41,604 nucleotides of DNA from CAIZGX01 sp044371675 (GTDB lineage Bacteria; Bacteroidota; Bacteroidia; Flavobacteriales_D; Sanyastnellaceae). The position numbers and the translations under genes are program-made. Location: positions 1 through 41,604 of the forward strand of contig JBILTF010000008.1 in NCBI GenBank assembly GCA_044371675.1, in the 5' to 3' direction. The notes beneath the pieces were generated by a model. That model searched no databases. It had not been told where the DNA came from and saw only the letters and a program-made list of their open reading frames with translations. This document shows, piece by piece, positions 34,075-41,604 of this stretch; position 1 is the first letter of the stretch; each line of letters opens with the position of its first letter.

Positions 34075-34812
34075 TTATTTAGTTGCCTGACGACTCCAGA
34101 TATTGTATTTCGCAATGCACCAAAATGCGCGAACGCCGTCTTTCCAGCCAATCTTTTTACCCTCTTCATACGTGCGACCGTAATATGAAATGCCAACTTC
34201 ATAAATTCGAATGTTTGGAATTCTTGAAAGCTTCGCAGTGATTTCTGGCTCGAAACCGAAACGCTTTTCACACAACAATAAATTCTGCGCAATGTCTGCA
34301 CGAATCAGTTTGTAGCACGTTTCCATGTCTGTTAAATTCAGATTGGTAAACGCGTTGCTAGCGAAGGTTAAAAGCTTGTTTCCGATGCTGTGCCAGAAGA
34401 ACAGAATGCGGTGAGGGTTTCCTCCCATGAAGCGAGAGCCGTAAACAACGTCTGCACCGTCTTTAAAAACAGGCTTCAATAAGTCGTTGTATTCATCAGG
34501 ATCGTATTCCAAATCGGCGTCTTGAACCAAAACATAATCGCCTGTTGCAATCTCGATTGCCTTGTGTAAAGCCGCGCCTTTGCCCTGATTGAAGGGTTGC
34601 GAGTAAAAGTTGAATGTCCTCTCAGGATGAGCAGCAATGTATGATTCAATGGCCTCAACAGTGTTGTCTGTGGAAGCATCGTTCACAATCACAATTTCCA
34701 TTTCAATGTTGTTCATCAACTTAACCTCGGCAATTCTATCGAGAATTAAGTGTATAGTTCTTCCTTCGTTATATGCAGGAATAAGTATAGAAAGCTTTTT
34801 GAACTGATGCAT
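34075..34812 (-). CDS. Family 2 glycosyltransferase (dolichol-phosphate-mannose-synthase-like)
   Basis: The product has 245 residues, soluble, with no membrane tail. It is a GT-A fold family 2 enzyme: 'LSILIPAYNEGRTIHLIL' at the N-terminus, 'VIVNDASTDNT' (nucleotide site), 'NQGKGAALHKAIEIATGDYVLVQDADLEYDP' with the DAD metal motif, and 'VVYGSRFMGG'. The 'TDMETCYKLIRADI' and 'FGFEPEITAKL' segments are typical of DPM1-like polyprenyl-phosphate glycosyltransferases, which make lipid-linked sugar donors. The actual sugar and lipid are not known. It begins 3 bp after gatC and ends the run trpS-plsC-gatC. Confidence 0.88.
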   Translation of the reverse strand: MHQFKKLSILIPAYNEGRTIHLILDRIAEVKLMNNIEMEIVIVNDASTDNTVEAIESYIAAHPERTFNFYSQPFNQGKGAALHKAIEIATGDYVLVQDADLEYDPDEYNDLLKPVFKDGADVVYGSRFMGGNPHRILFFWHSIGNKLLTFASNAFTNLNLTDMETCYKLIRADIAQNLLLCEKRFGFEPEITAKLSRIPNIRIYEVGISYYGRTYEEGKKIGWKDGVRAFWCIAKYNIWSRQATK

Positions 34813-34815
34813 GAA

Positions 34816-35106
34816 TTATTGTTTAATGACTTTAGGAACACGGAAGTAATACATGTCTTTTGACGGTGCGTTTTGGAGTGCTTCAGCTTGTGAAATGGGC
34901 GCCTCTACTACGTCTTCTCGCAAGACATTCGTTTCTTCGGTCATAAACACGAGAGGCTCAACATTCGCAGTGTCGAGCTCTTTTAGCTTGTCTACAAATG
35001 CAATCATTTCGTTCAACCCATCTACCATTTCTGTTTCTTCGTTTGCAGAAAAAGAGAGCTTGCTTAATTCAGCTAGGCGACGAACGGTGGCAACATCAAC
35101 TTTCAT
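34816..35106 (-). CDS. gatC: Asp-tRNA(Asn)/Glu-tRNA(Gln) amidotransferase subunit C
   Basis: The product has 96 residues, the normal size for GatC. It stabilises the GatA subunit of GatCAB, which converts misacylated Glu-tRNA(Gln) or Asp-tRNA(Asn). 'VRRLAELSKLSFSANEE' at the N-terminus, 'EMIAFVDKLKELDTANVEPL' and the C-terminal 'YYFRVPKVI' are diagnostic. gatA and gatB are not nearby. It overlaps the end of the acyltransferase gene by 11 bp. Confidence 0.93.
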   Translation of the reverse strand: MKVDVATVRRLAELSKLSFSANEETEMVDGLNEMIAFVDKLKELDTANVEPLVFMTEETNVLREDVVEAPISQAEALQNAPSKDMYYFRVPKVIKQ

Positions 35107-35842
35107 GTGTTTTATTCAATTCGCGTTGAATGGTTTCAAACGCTTGCGTCCGCAAAGGTAATAAATCAGATGCAGTTAATCCTGTGGTAGCAATAGGCGC
35201 ATGCACGGTAACTCTTATTTTCTGCGGAAGAGAGTATTGAAAAAATTTCGCTGGGTCTAAAAGAACTTTATAGTTTGTGTGCCAAGTAACAGGAACAACA
35301 GGCTTTTGCTGCTCTATGGCAACCTTGAAAGCGCCGTTCTTGAAGGGCATTAATTTCGGAGCATCTTCGGGAATGGTGCCTTCCGGATAAATAGCCACGC
35401 TCATGTCGTTGCGCAAACTTTTCGCAACACGGTCCAAAGCAACTAAGGCTGCCTTGTTTTGTCCTCTGCGAATGGGAATGTCTTGCTTTCGAAAAAACAA
35501 CGAGAACAAGGGCCAACTTAATAACTCACCTTTTCCAACAAATAGAAAATCTCTTCCGATGGCCTCGTACATAAATACCGTGTCGAGGTAACTGCTGTGG
35601 TTAGAAGCGATAATGAAAGAGCCTTCAGGCAAAGGTGCTTCAAAGCTTATCTCAATAGGACAAAAAATACATTTGCGAATAAGCTTACCCCAAAAGCGTT
35701 TCAAGACGAATGCTTTTAGATGGCGCTCTCTTTTTTTATACACCCAAACGAAAGGCACGTATAGAAAAATAAGGGTTATCCAAAAGACTAGACCAATCCA
35801 AAGTTTATAGATGAAATATATTGGCGCTAGGATGAAGTGCAA
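35096..35842 (-). CDS. PlsC-family 1-acyl-sn-glycerol-3-phosphate acyltransferase
   Basis: The product has 248 residues. It begins with a TTG codon at 35842, because an in-frame stop lies only a few codons upstream and no ATG or GTG is available before the conserved region. The N-terminal 30 residues form a membrane segment. The acyltransferase motifs are present: 'NHSSYLDT' (H-x4-D, the catalytic pair), 'GKGELLSWPLFSLFFR', and 'YPEGTIPE' with 'PFKNGAFKVAI'. It would acylate lysophosphatidic acid in phospholipid synthesis. A weak -7 element (TATCTTTC, 35870-35863) lies 21 bp before the TTG. Confidence 0.9.
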   Translation of the reverse strand: MHFILAPIYFIYKLWIGLVFWITLIFLYVPFVWVYKKRERHLKAFVLKRFWGKLIRKCIFCPIEISFEAPLPEGSFIIASNHSSYLDTVFMYEAIGRDFLFVGKGELLSWPLFSLFFRKQDIPIRRGQNKAALVALDRVAKSLRNDMSVAIYPEGTIPEDAPKLMPFKNGAFKVAIEQQKPVVPVTWHTNYKVLLDPAKFFQYSLPQKIRVTVHAPIATTGLTASDLLPLRTQAFETIQRELNKTHES

Positions 35843-35881
35843 GGTTGGGTTGGTTTAGAAGTGAAAGATACGAACGAAAGG

Positions 35882-36859
35882 CTATACCGAATAACCTAAA
35901 TTCTTTCTAACGCGATCAAGGGTATGAGCGGCAGTAATACGTGCTTTTTCTCCACCTAGTTTCAGAATGTTTTCAAGCGAAGAATAGTCAGAAATGTACT
36001 CGAAATAATTTTTTCTTTCGGCTTCGAAACGCGTAAGAATAGCTTCGAGTAATTCTTTTTTAGCGTGTCCCCATCCGAAGTTTCCCGCAAGAAGTTTTTC
36101 ACGAAGAGCCGCCGCTTCGCTAGCGCCAGCAATAAGTTCGTACAACGCGGTAATGCTATTTGCGTTTGGATCTTTCGGATCTTCAAGTTTCGTGGCGTCG
36201 GTAACAATGTTCTTATTTATGACGTCTTTCAATTCTTTTTCCGGAAGAAAAATGTTGATGTAATTGCCGTAGCTCTTACTCATTTTTTGTCCGTCTGTCC
36301 CTGGAACATACATGGTTGCTTCGTTCACTTTTGAATCGGGCAATACAAATGTTTCTCCCATTTGATGATTGAAAGCAGAGGCAATGTCGCGAGTAATTTC
36401 TAAATGTTGAAGTTGATCTTTCCCTACGGGAACAAGGTTTGCGTCGTACAACAAAATATCTGCAGCCATTAAAACAGGATAGGTAAACAACCCTGCGTTT
36501 ACTTCTTTCAAACGGTCTTGACGGTCTTTAAAACTGTGTGCATTCGCCAACATGGGGAACGGTGTGAAGCAGTTCAAATACCAAGCAAGTTCTGTTACCT
36601 CAGGCACATCGCTTTGACGATAGAACACATTTTTATCTGTATTGAAACCACACGCCAACCAAGTTGCGGCAACACTGTAGGTGTTGTTTCGGATCTCTTC
36701 CGCGTTCTTAATTTGAGTAAGTGTGTGGAAGTTGGCAATGAATAAATACGCTTCGTTGGAAGGGTGATTACTCATTTCAATTGCCGGAGCAATTGCGCCC
36801 AACACATTGCCTAAATGAGGAGTTCCCGTGCTTTGAATGCCTGTTAATACGCGTGCCAT
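35882..36859 (-). CDS. trpS: Tryptophanyl-tRNA synthetase
   Basis: The product has 325 residues, usual for bacterial TrpRS. The HIGH-type motif is 'GTPHLGNVLGAI' near the N-terminus and the KMSKS loop is 'QKMSKSYGN' in the middle. 'VLMAADILLYDANLVPVGKDQLQHLEITRDIA' is the standard Trp-binding and connecting region. All signatures are intact, so it should be active. It stands between the amidohydrolase pair (31 bp upstream) and the plsC-type gene (39 bp downstream), all on the minus strand. Confidence 0.97.
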   Translation of the reverse strand: MARVLTGIQSTGTPHLGNVLGAIAPAIEMSNHPSNEAYLFIANFHTLTQIKNAEEIRNNTYSVAATWLACGFNTDKNVFYRQSDVPEVTELAWYLNCFTPFPMLANAHSFKDRQDRLKEVNAGLFTYPVLMAADILLYDANLVPVGKDQLQHLEITRDIASAFNHQMGETFVLPDSKVNEATMYVPGTDGQKMSKSYGNYINIFLPEKELKDVINKNIVTDATKLEDPKDPNANSITALYELIAGASEAAALREKLLAGNFGWGHAKKELLEAILTRFEAERKNYFEYISDYSSLENILKLGGEKARITAAHTLDRVRKNLGYSV

Positions 36860-36890
36860 AGTTGATAATATTCACTGCAAAGAAACGGCT

Positions 36891-38210
36891 TTATTTGCTT
36901 CGTTCTTTATCGTATTTGTTCTTGTACAATAAGTACATTTCGGTTTGCATGTTGCTCAACGCAATGTTTCTTCCGTCGATGTATGCAAGACGCAATTGGT
37001 TGGTGGTCATATTCAAGGCATCGCCGTATGACACGAATAGTGTAGCGCTCTTGCCCACTTCAAGGCTTCCGAATTTTTTGTCAATTCCTAAGATTGTCGC
37101 TGCGTTCAGCGTTAACGCTTTCACCGCTTCTTCATATGGAAGTCCGTGCGCAACAGCTGTTCCCGCCATGAACGGTAGGTTTCTTGTTCCCATGCGCTCC
37201 ATGTCTCCTTCGTTTTGGAAGGCGAAAAGGATTCCAGCGTCGTATAATTTTTTCGCTAAAGCGAAAGATGCGTGTGGATCGTCTTCGTCCAAAGAAGCAA
37301 GATCATGCACACGACGAAGAAGCACAGAAACATTTTCGTCTTTTAAAATAGAAGCCGCAAGTGGCGCGTCGTATCCGCCAACAAGCACCATCTTCACAAT
37401 TCCCATGTCGCGTTTGAATTGAACGGCTTCGTGAATGGACTTCAATTCATCTGCATGAACGTAAAGCGTTTTGCTGCCATCGAATAATCCTTTCATGGCT
37501 TCGAAGCGAAGTTCTGTGAGGTCTCCCTTTGGTGCTTTGGCGTAGGCTTTCGCATCGCTGAAGAACAATTCAATTTCGCGCTTTTGTTGGTCGTAGCTTT
37601 TCACTTTAGACACAAGGATTCTGCCTTTGTCGTAGTGTCTGTGAATGACTTGCGGCCAGTTGAGGTGGAGGCCATCGTCTGCGCGCACCACAGCGTCTTC
37701 CCAGTTCCACGCATCGAATTGCATAATTGAAGAAGAGCCTGAAATTATTCCACCTCGCGGTGTTACTTGTCCAAGTAACACACCGTTCGAACGAACGGTG
37801 GGAATAATTTCCGAGTCAGCGTTGTACGCAATAACCGAACGAACGCTCGGTTTGAAGGTACCTACTTCATACAAATCGTTCTGCGCACGAATCGCATCTA
37901 TTTCAACCAATCCCAACGAAGAGTTCGGAGCGATAAACCCAGGGTAAACATGCTGACCTTCAATAGGGATTACTTTATCGAATTTGGTCACATCGATGCG
38001 AGAAACAGTAGCATCTGCAACAAGTGTAAGTATGCCGTTTTCAAAAGCAATGTAGGCGTTCTCAATCACTTTTCCATTACCCAAATGCGCGTGACAATTT
38101 GTTAGTAGTATTGAATTGCTCTGCGCTGCTGCCGGAGTGGGTCTGTGCTGCGCTTGTGCAAAAACAGGTGCAAGAAGTGCGAGCGATAAAAATATTTTTC
38201 GGATAGTCAT
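36891..38210 (-). CDS. Secreted amidohydrolase-like protein, metal site degenerate
   Basis: The product has 439 residues with the signal peptide MTIRKIFLSLALLAPVFAQAQ. It has the fold features of imidazolonepropionase-like amidohydrolases: an N-terminal beta-sandwich, the 'VYPGFIA' junction, and the C-terminal 'ALTLNAATILGIDKKFGSLEVGKSATLFV' return strand. At the junction, where active members have PGFIDxHxH, it reads 'GFIAPNSSLG' (93-100), so both metal His are lost. The late Asp position reads 'FAFQNEGD' rather than a GTD/GSD motif. It is therefore probably catalytically dead, or has a different site. It lies 6 bp after the larger amidohydrolase gene and may form a complex with it. Function unknown. 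Confidence 0.88.
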   Translation of the reverse strand: MTIRKIFLSLALLAPVFAQAQHRPTPAAAQSNSILLTNCHAHLGNGKVIENAYIAFENGILTLVADATVSRIDVTKFDKVIPIEGQHVYPGFIAPNSSLGLVEIDAIRAQNDLYEVGTFKPSVRSVIAYNADSEIIPTVRSNGVLLGQVTPRGGIISGSSSIMQFDAWNWEDAVVRADDGLHLNWPQVIHRHYDKGRILVSKVKSYDQQKREIELFFSDAKAYAKAPKGDLTELRFEAMKGLFDGSKTLYVHADELKSIHEAVQFKRDMGIVKMVLVGGYDAPLAASILKDENVSVLLRRVHDLASLDEDDPHASFALAKKLYDAGILFAFQNEGDMERMGTRNLPFMAGTAVAHGLPYEEAVKALTLNAATILGIDKKFGSLEVGKSATLFVSYGDALNMTTNQLRLAYIDGRNIALSNMQTEMYLLYKNKYDKERSK

Positions 38211-38216
38211 GTTCGT

Positions 38217-41200
38217 TTATTCTTTAATGAAAATTCCTTTCGATGTCTCGTCCATGCTGTCGCAATGGAAGTGATGCGGAGTTTTTGGTTGTGGCTTTCG
38301 AGTTGAAGCGCCTTCGTTTTTAGCGGCTTCCATTTTTTGAATGATGCGTTCGCGTTCGGCTGTGAAAGAGTCTCTTGCTTTTTCATCATCTTCCAAGTTG
38401 AAGTAGCAGGCTCCATCTATGTAGGTCTTCTCTGCTCGTGCATAGATGCTCAGGGGGTCGTTGTTCCAAATTACGAAGTCTGCGTCTTTCCCTACTTTCA
38501 ACGAACCCATGCGATCGTCGAGGTGAAGAAGTTTTGCAGGATTTAGCGTCACCATTTTCAACGCTTCTTCTGCGGGCACGTCTCCGTACTTCACAATTTT
38601 TCCAGCTTCTTGATTCAATCGCGCACCCATTTCCGCATCGTCGGAATTGATAGCTACAACAATTCCTTGTTCATACATAAGCGCGGCATTGTATGGAATT
38701 GCGTCTTTCACTTCGGCCTTATAGGCCCACCAATCGCTGAATGTAGAAGCACCTGCTCCGTGCGCTTTCATTTTGTCAGCGACTTTATAGCCTTCAAGAA
38801 TGTGAGTGAATGTATTTATTTTGAAGTTGAAGCTATCCGCTACATGCATGAGCATGTTGATTTCGCTTTGAACATAGCTGTGACAGGAGATGAATCTTTC
38901 TTTGCGAAGAATCTCGAGAACGGTTTCTAACTCTAAATCTCTTCTAGGAGCAATAGGTGCAGGAAGTCCTTTCTTTACTTTCTTGCATGTTGCGTTGTAG
39001 TTGTCCCATACTTTTCCGTATTCCAACGCACGATAGAAATGATCGTAGTAAACTTGCTCTACGCCCATTCTTGTCTGTGGAAAGCGCGATACCGATCGAT
39101 CTCCCCAATTGCTTTGCTTCACATTTTCACCCAGCGCGAACTTGATGAAGCCTGGAGCGTTCTCAATCTTCATTCCTTCGGCACTTGCACCCCAACGCAA
39201 CTTCACCAATGCACTCTGTCCGCCAATCGGATTTGCACTTCCGTGAAGCAATTGCGAAGCTGTAGTTCCTCCAGAAAGCTGACGATAGATGTCAATGTCT
39301 TCCGGATAAATTACACTTCCTTCTTCAACCTCTGCGCTGCTTGCTTGTGTTCCTTCGTTCACACTTGAAAGCGCAATGTGGCTGTGCTCGTCAATGATAC
39401 CTGGAGAAATGTGTTTTCCTTTTGCGTCTATTTCTTGAACAGCCTCTCCCTTCGGGATAACAAGATCTACGCCTATTCCAGCAATCTTTCCGTCCTTCAC
39501 CCATAAATCTCCTTCTTGAATGGTTCCGTTTTCACACGTCCAAAGTGTTGCATTTCGAAAGACGACATTCTCTTTTTTCGGAAGTGAGGACTTGCCATAC
39601 GCAGTGAACGGATAAATAATTTCTCCCGGAAGTGTTTTTGTTTTTTCACCTTTCTTTTCTTCTTCTTTTTTCGGAAGAGGTGTAACGAATACGTTTATTG
39701 AAATAGGCGAATATCCGAATGAAGTAAGATCTAGCTCGAGTACATTTTCCGTCGTGTGAATGTTTCCTGAAACACGAACGAATGCTGAGCTATCCAATGT
39801 TAACTCTCCAACTGGAAATCCATCTTTCAATTGTAATTTCAGTTGAACTAAGGTTGAATCTTTCGCAGAACTTCCAAACAATTCGTGAAGTTTTTTAAGC
39901 GCATCGGTGGTTTTTAATTTTGTTGTTGAAACTACCGCGTCACCCTTTCCTTTCTTTCCTTCCGATTGTATGTCAATTCCTGCAAATTGAATTTTGTAAG
40001 AGCCTTCCAATGACAATGATTCAGACTTCGAAACGAAATAAGGTTTTCCGTTTACCCATGTTTCAAGAATTTTTAAATCGTTAGTGAAGAGCTCTTTGTT
40101 TGTTATAATAAAGTTGGCATCGTATCCCGGAAGAACAGAACCTACGCGGGTTTGAGCGTTAAGGTATTGTGCTGGTCTTGTTGTTAATGCAGCCAACGCA
40201 ATGTTGGCAGGAAGTCCGTTTTCAACGGCTGTTTTTACATTTTCCAACAGTTGACTTTTGTCCTCTAAACCTTGCGCAGTAATGCAAAAATCAAGTCCTG
40301 CTTTGTGCATGTAAGCGAGATTGTATGGCGCCAATTCCCAGTGTTTCATTTCAGCAGTTGTGATGTAACGGTTGCTCGCCGGGTCGCTCACGTCAAAGGC
40401 TTGCGGATAGTTTACAGGCACAATGAATTTACCTTTTGTGCCTTTCATTTCTTCCAAACGTTGGTATTCATTTCCATTTGTTTTGAAGAGGTACTGAACA
40501 CCGAACTCATCGCCTACTGCGTCGGCACGAAGAATATTCCATTTGTCGTTCGCCTCGAATATTTGCGCATGAATGCTGTTCGCATTGAAGGCGTGAAGTG
40601 AAAGATTGGTCTCACCTACCCCTTTCAAACCCGCATACCACTTGGCGTCGCAATACGTTTGTTTCAGCAGTGCAATACTTCCCATGATGGATGAAGGATA
40701 CTGTTGTGGGCTGCTCCCTTTGTTGAATGAAAAATAAGATGCAGCTTCAGCGCTGATGATGTCTGAATGAACGTCATTACCGAGCGAAACAAGCGCGCCA
40801 TTGCCACGTGCTATTCCATCGGCCTTGTGTGAGCACACTGCTGTAATTCCCGCATTGCGATAGCTCTCGGCATCTTCTTCGTTATGGTGAATTTCGAATG
40901 ACGCGGAGTATTCCGGATGAATGGTAGCGTTCCAGTTTAGGGGGCCTTTTCCAGAATCATCGGTCTCTTCGTGATTAACGGTATTTTGTTTTTTTGGAAT
41001 TCCATAAGATGAAAAAATATCGATGAATCCTGCATAAATGAACTTACCTGTTACATCAATGCGAACGCAATTGTCGGGAATGGCGATGCCTTTTCCAACC
41101 GCAATTATTTTTCCTTTTTCAATCACGACTGTTGCTCCTTCCAATTTATTTTCTGGAGTGGAGTAAACGGTGGCGTTCACAAGGGCGTAGGCTGTTACGT

Positions 41201-41294
41201 CTTTAGGACGAATGCCATTGAACGGAAAAGTTTCTTGTGCAAAAGCGACAACGCTATTCGATGCAAGTAAAATGAATATCAAGAGTTTTCTCAT
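38217..41294 (-). CDS. Secreted two-domain amidohydrolase fusion (one half degenerate)
   Basis: The product has 1025 residues with the signal peptide MRKLLIFILLASNSVVAFAQ. It holds two amidohydrolase-like domains. The first (about 30-430) reads 'AGFIDIFSSYG' at 88-98, lacking the HxH pair, and ends 'VGSVLPGYDANFIITN'. A middle region (about 430-560) is not recognised and contains a Lys/Glu-rich stretch ('PLPKKEEEKKGEKTK'). The second (about 575-970) has an intact site: 'GIIDEHSH' with His637 and His639, further His in 'ISCHSYVQSE' and 'TFTHILEG', and Asp in 'AINSDDAEMG', then 'LLHLDDRMGSLKVGKDADFVIW'. The tail is charged and ends near 'TPHHFHCD'. It is probably a periplasmic metal-dependent hydrolase of unknown substrate, paired with the smaller downstream paralogue. 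Confidence 0.9.
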   Translation of the reverse strand: MRKLLIFILLASNSVVAFAQETFPFNGIRPKDVTAYALVNATVYSTPENKLEGATVVIEKGKIIAVGKGIAIPDNCVRIDVTGKFIYAGFIDIFSSYGIPKKQNTVNHEETDDSGKGPLNWNATIHPEYSASFEIHHNEEDAESYRNAGITAVCSHKADGIARGNGALVSLGNDVHSDIISAEAASYFSFNKGSSPQQYPSSIMGSIALLKQTYCDAKWYAGLKGVGETNLSLHAFNANSIHAQIFEANDKWNILRADAVGDEFGVQYLFKTNGNEYQRLEEMKGTKGKFIVPVNYPQAFDVSDPASNRYITTAEMKHWELAPYNLAYMHKAGLDFCITAQGLEDKSQLLENVKTAVENGLPANIALAALTTRPAQYLNAQTRVGSVLPGYDANFIITNKELFTNDLKILETWVNGKPYFVSKSESLSLEGSYKIQFAGIDIQSEGKKGKGDAVVSTTKLKTTDALKKLHELFGSSAKDSTLVQLKLQLKDGFPVGELTLDSSAFVRVSGNIHTTENVLELDLTSFGYSPISINVFVTPLPKKEEEKKGEKTKTLPGEIIYPFTAYGKSSLPKKENVVFRNATLWTCENGTIQEGDLWVKDGKIAGIGVDLVIPKGEAVQEIDAKGKHISPGIIDEHSHIALSSVNEGTQASSAEVEEGSVIYPEDIDIYRQLSGGTTASQLLHGSANPIGGQSALVKLRWGASAEGMKIENAPGFIKFALGENVKQSNWGDRSVSRFPQTRMGVEQVYYDHFYRALEYGKVWDNYNATCKKVKKGLPAPIAPRRDLELETVLEILRKERFISCHSYVQSEINMLMHVADSFNFKINTFTHILEGYKVADKMKAHGAGASTFSDWWAYKAEVKDAIPYNAALMYEQGIVVAINSDDAEMGARLNQEAGKIVKYGDVPAEEALKMVTLNPAKLLHLDDRMGSLKVGKDADFVIWNNDPLSIYARAEKTYIDGACYFNLEDDEKARDSFTAERERIIQKMEAAKNEGASTRKPQPKTPHHFHCDSMDETSKGIFIKE

Positions 41295-41363
41295 GTTGTA
41301 TGTTGAAGTGAAAAATTCACAAACGAATTAAACGAAAATACGAGGATTAAAGATAAACATTCA

Positions 41364-41397
41364 TTGTAAATCTTTTCGAGTAATGCAATTACATTTG
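41364..41397 (+). promoter_or_regulatory. Promoter of the NifU-type gene
   Basis: TTG (41364-41366) and TACATTTG (41390-41397) are 23 bp apart, at the long end of the allowed spacing. The start codon at 41402 is only 4 bp past the -7 element, so the transcript would be leaderless or almost so. Confidence 0.5.
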
Positions 41398-41401
41398 TGA
41401 A

Positions 41402-41604
41402 ATGAACGAAAGAAAAAAAATTCCAACGGCTGTTTATGCTGAAATGACCCCCAATCCTTCATCTATGAAGTTTGTTGCGGATCGTTTGCTATTAACCGGC
41501 GGACTTCAAGTTGAATATAAATCAAAGGCAGAAGCATCAGGTTCTTCGCCACTTGCAGAAGAGCTTTTCAATTTTCCATTTGTAACCAATGTATTTATTG
41601 CACA
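41402..41604 (+). CDS. NifU-family Fe-S scaffold protein (5' part, runs off window)
   Basis: Only 67 residues are visible and the frame is open at the window edge. 'VYAEMTPNPSSMKFVADRLLL' and 'SPLAEELFNFPFVTNVFIA' are those of the Nfu/NifU N-terminal domain, found at the front of Nfu-type iron-sulphur carrier proteins, so the missing part should contain the CxxC NifU domain. It is divergent from the amidohydrolase gene across 107 bp. The start is fixed by the closely placed promoter. Confidence 0.88.
   Translation, partial: MNERKKIPTAVYAEMTPNPSSMKFVADRLLLTGGLQVEYKSKAEASGSSPLAEELFNFPFVTNVFIA

Noticed and set aside
34063..34079. Inverted repeat AATAATC-TGT-GATTATT between gldH and the glycosyltransferase gene as a bidirectional terminator
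   Set aside because: The stem is A/T only and neither side is followed by a T run, so it is unlikely to terminate transcription.
1..41604. CRISPR arrays, tRNA or rRNA genes, insertion sequences, integrases and defence islands
   Set aside because: Reading both strands I saw no direct-repeat arrays, tRNA-like cloverleaves, transposase motifs or terminal inverted repeats.

Overview
The window looks like chromosomal DNA of a Bacteroidota member, most likely class Flavobacteriia (order Flavobacteriales); I cannot fix the family. Evidence: a gldH gliding-motility lipoprotein gene directly behind a ricT/PSP1 gene, promoters of the TTG-N17..23-TAnnTTTG type and no obvious Shine-Dalgarno use, a DnaG primase without its N-terminal zinc ligands (a state I recall from flavobacterial sequences), a Bacteroidota-type LeuS, and a large secreted Ig/HYR-repeat surface protein. 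I see no rRNA or tRNA gene, insertion sequence, phage gene, CRISPR array or recognisable defence island. The content is mostly core housekeeping genes.

Layout. 1-4.1 kb (minus strand): the 5' end of a giant secreted repeat protein, a small outer-membrane beta-barrel-like protein and an OmpA-type lipoprotein, the last two each followed by a clear hairpin terminator. 4.2-6.6 kb (plus): ybeY and mnmG, with a near-perfect ParB-binding (parS) site in the gap between them. 6.6-8.1 kb (minus): a secreted MORN-repeat protein. 8.08-8.61 kb: the only large gene-free stretch, about 26% G+C, with DnaA-box-like motifs and inverted repeats, between divergent genes; I propose it as a candidate replication origin. 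8.6-10.6 kb (plus): rpiB and a secreted M28 peptidase.

10.6-20 kb (minus): a compact run, read as DUF2795 gene - dCMP deaminase - S41 protease - rnpA - S41 protease - O-antigen-ligase-like protein, preceded by trhO and by pyrH-frr-dusB. 20-34 kb (plus): leuS, dnaG, a DUF1653 gene, clpP, priA, clpX, mutS, ricT and gldH, an information-processing block covering translation, replication priming and restart, proteolysis and mismatch repair. 34-41.3 kb (minus): a polyprenol-type glycosyltransferase, gatC, a PlsC-type acyltransferase, trpS, and two adjacent secreted amidohydrolase genes in which two of the three amidohydrolase domains lack the metal-binding HxH motif. The window ends in the 5' part of a plus-strand NifU-type gene.

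The most interesting signals are not new gene families. They are the parS site with the nearby AT-rich candidate origin, the half-degenerate amidohydrolase pair, the S41-rnpA-S41 arrangement, and the dyads at the dnaG and priA starts. I found no convincing evidence of a wholly new system.
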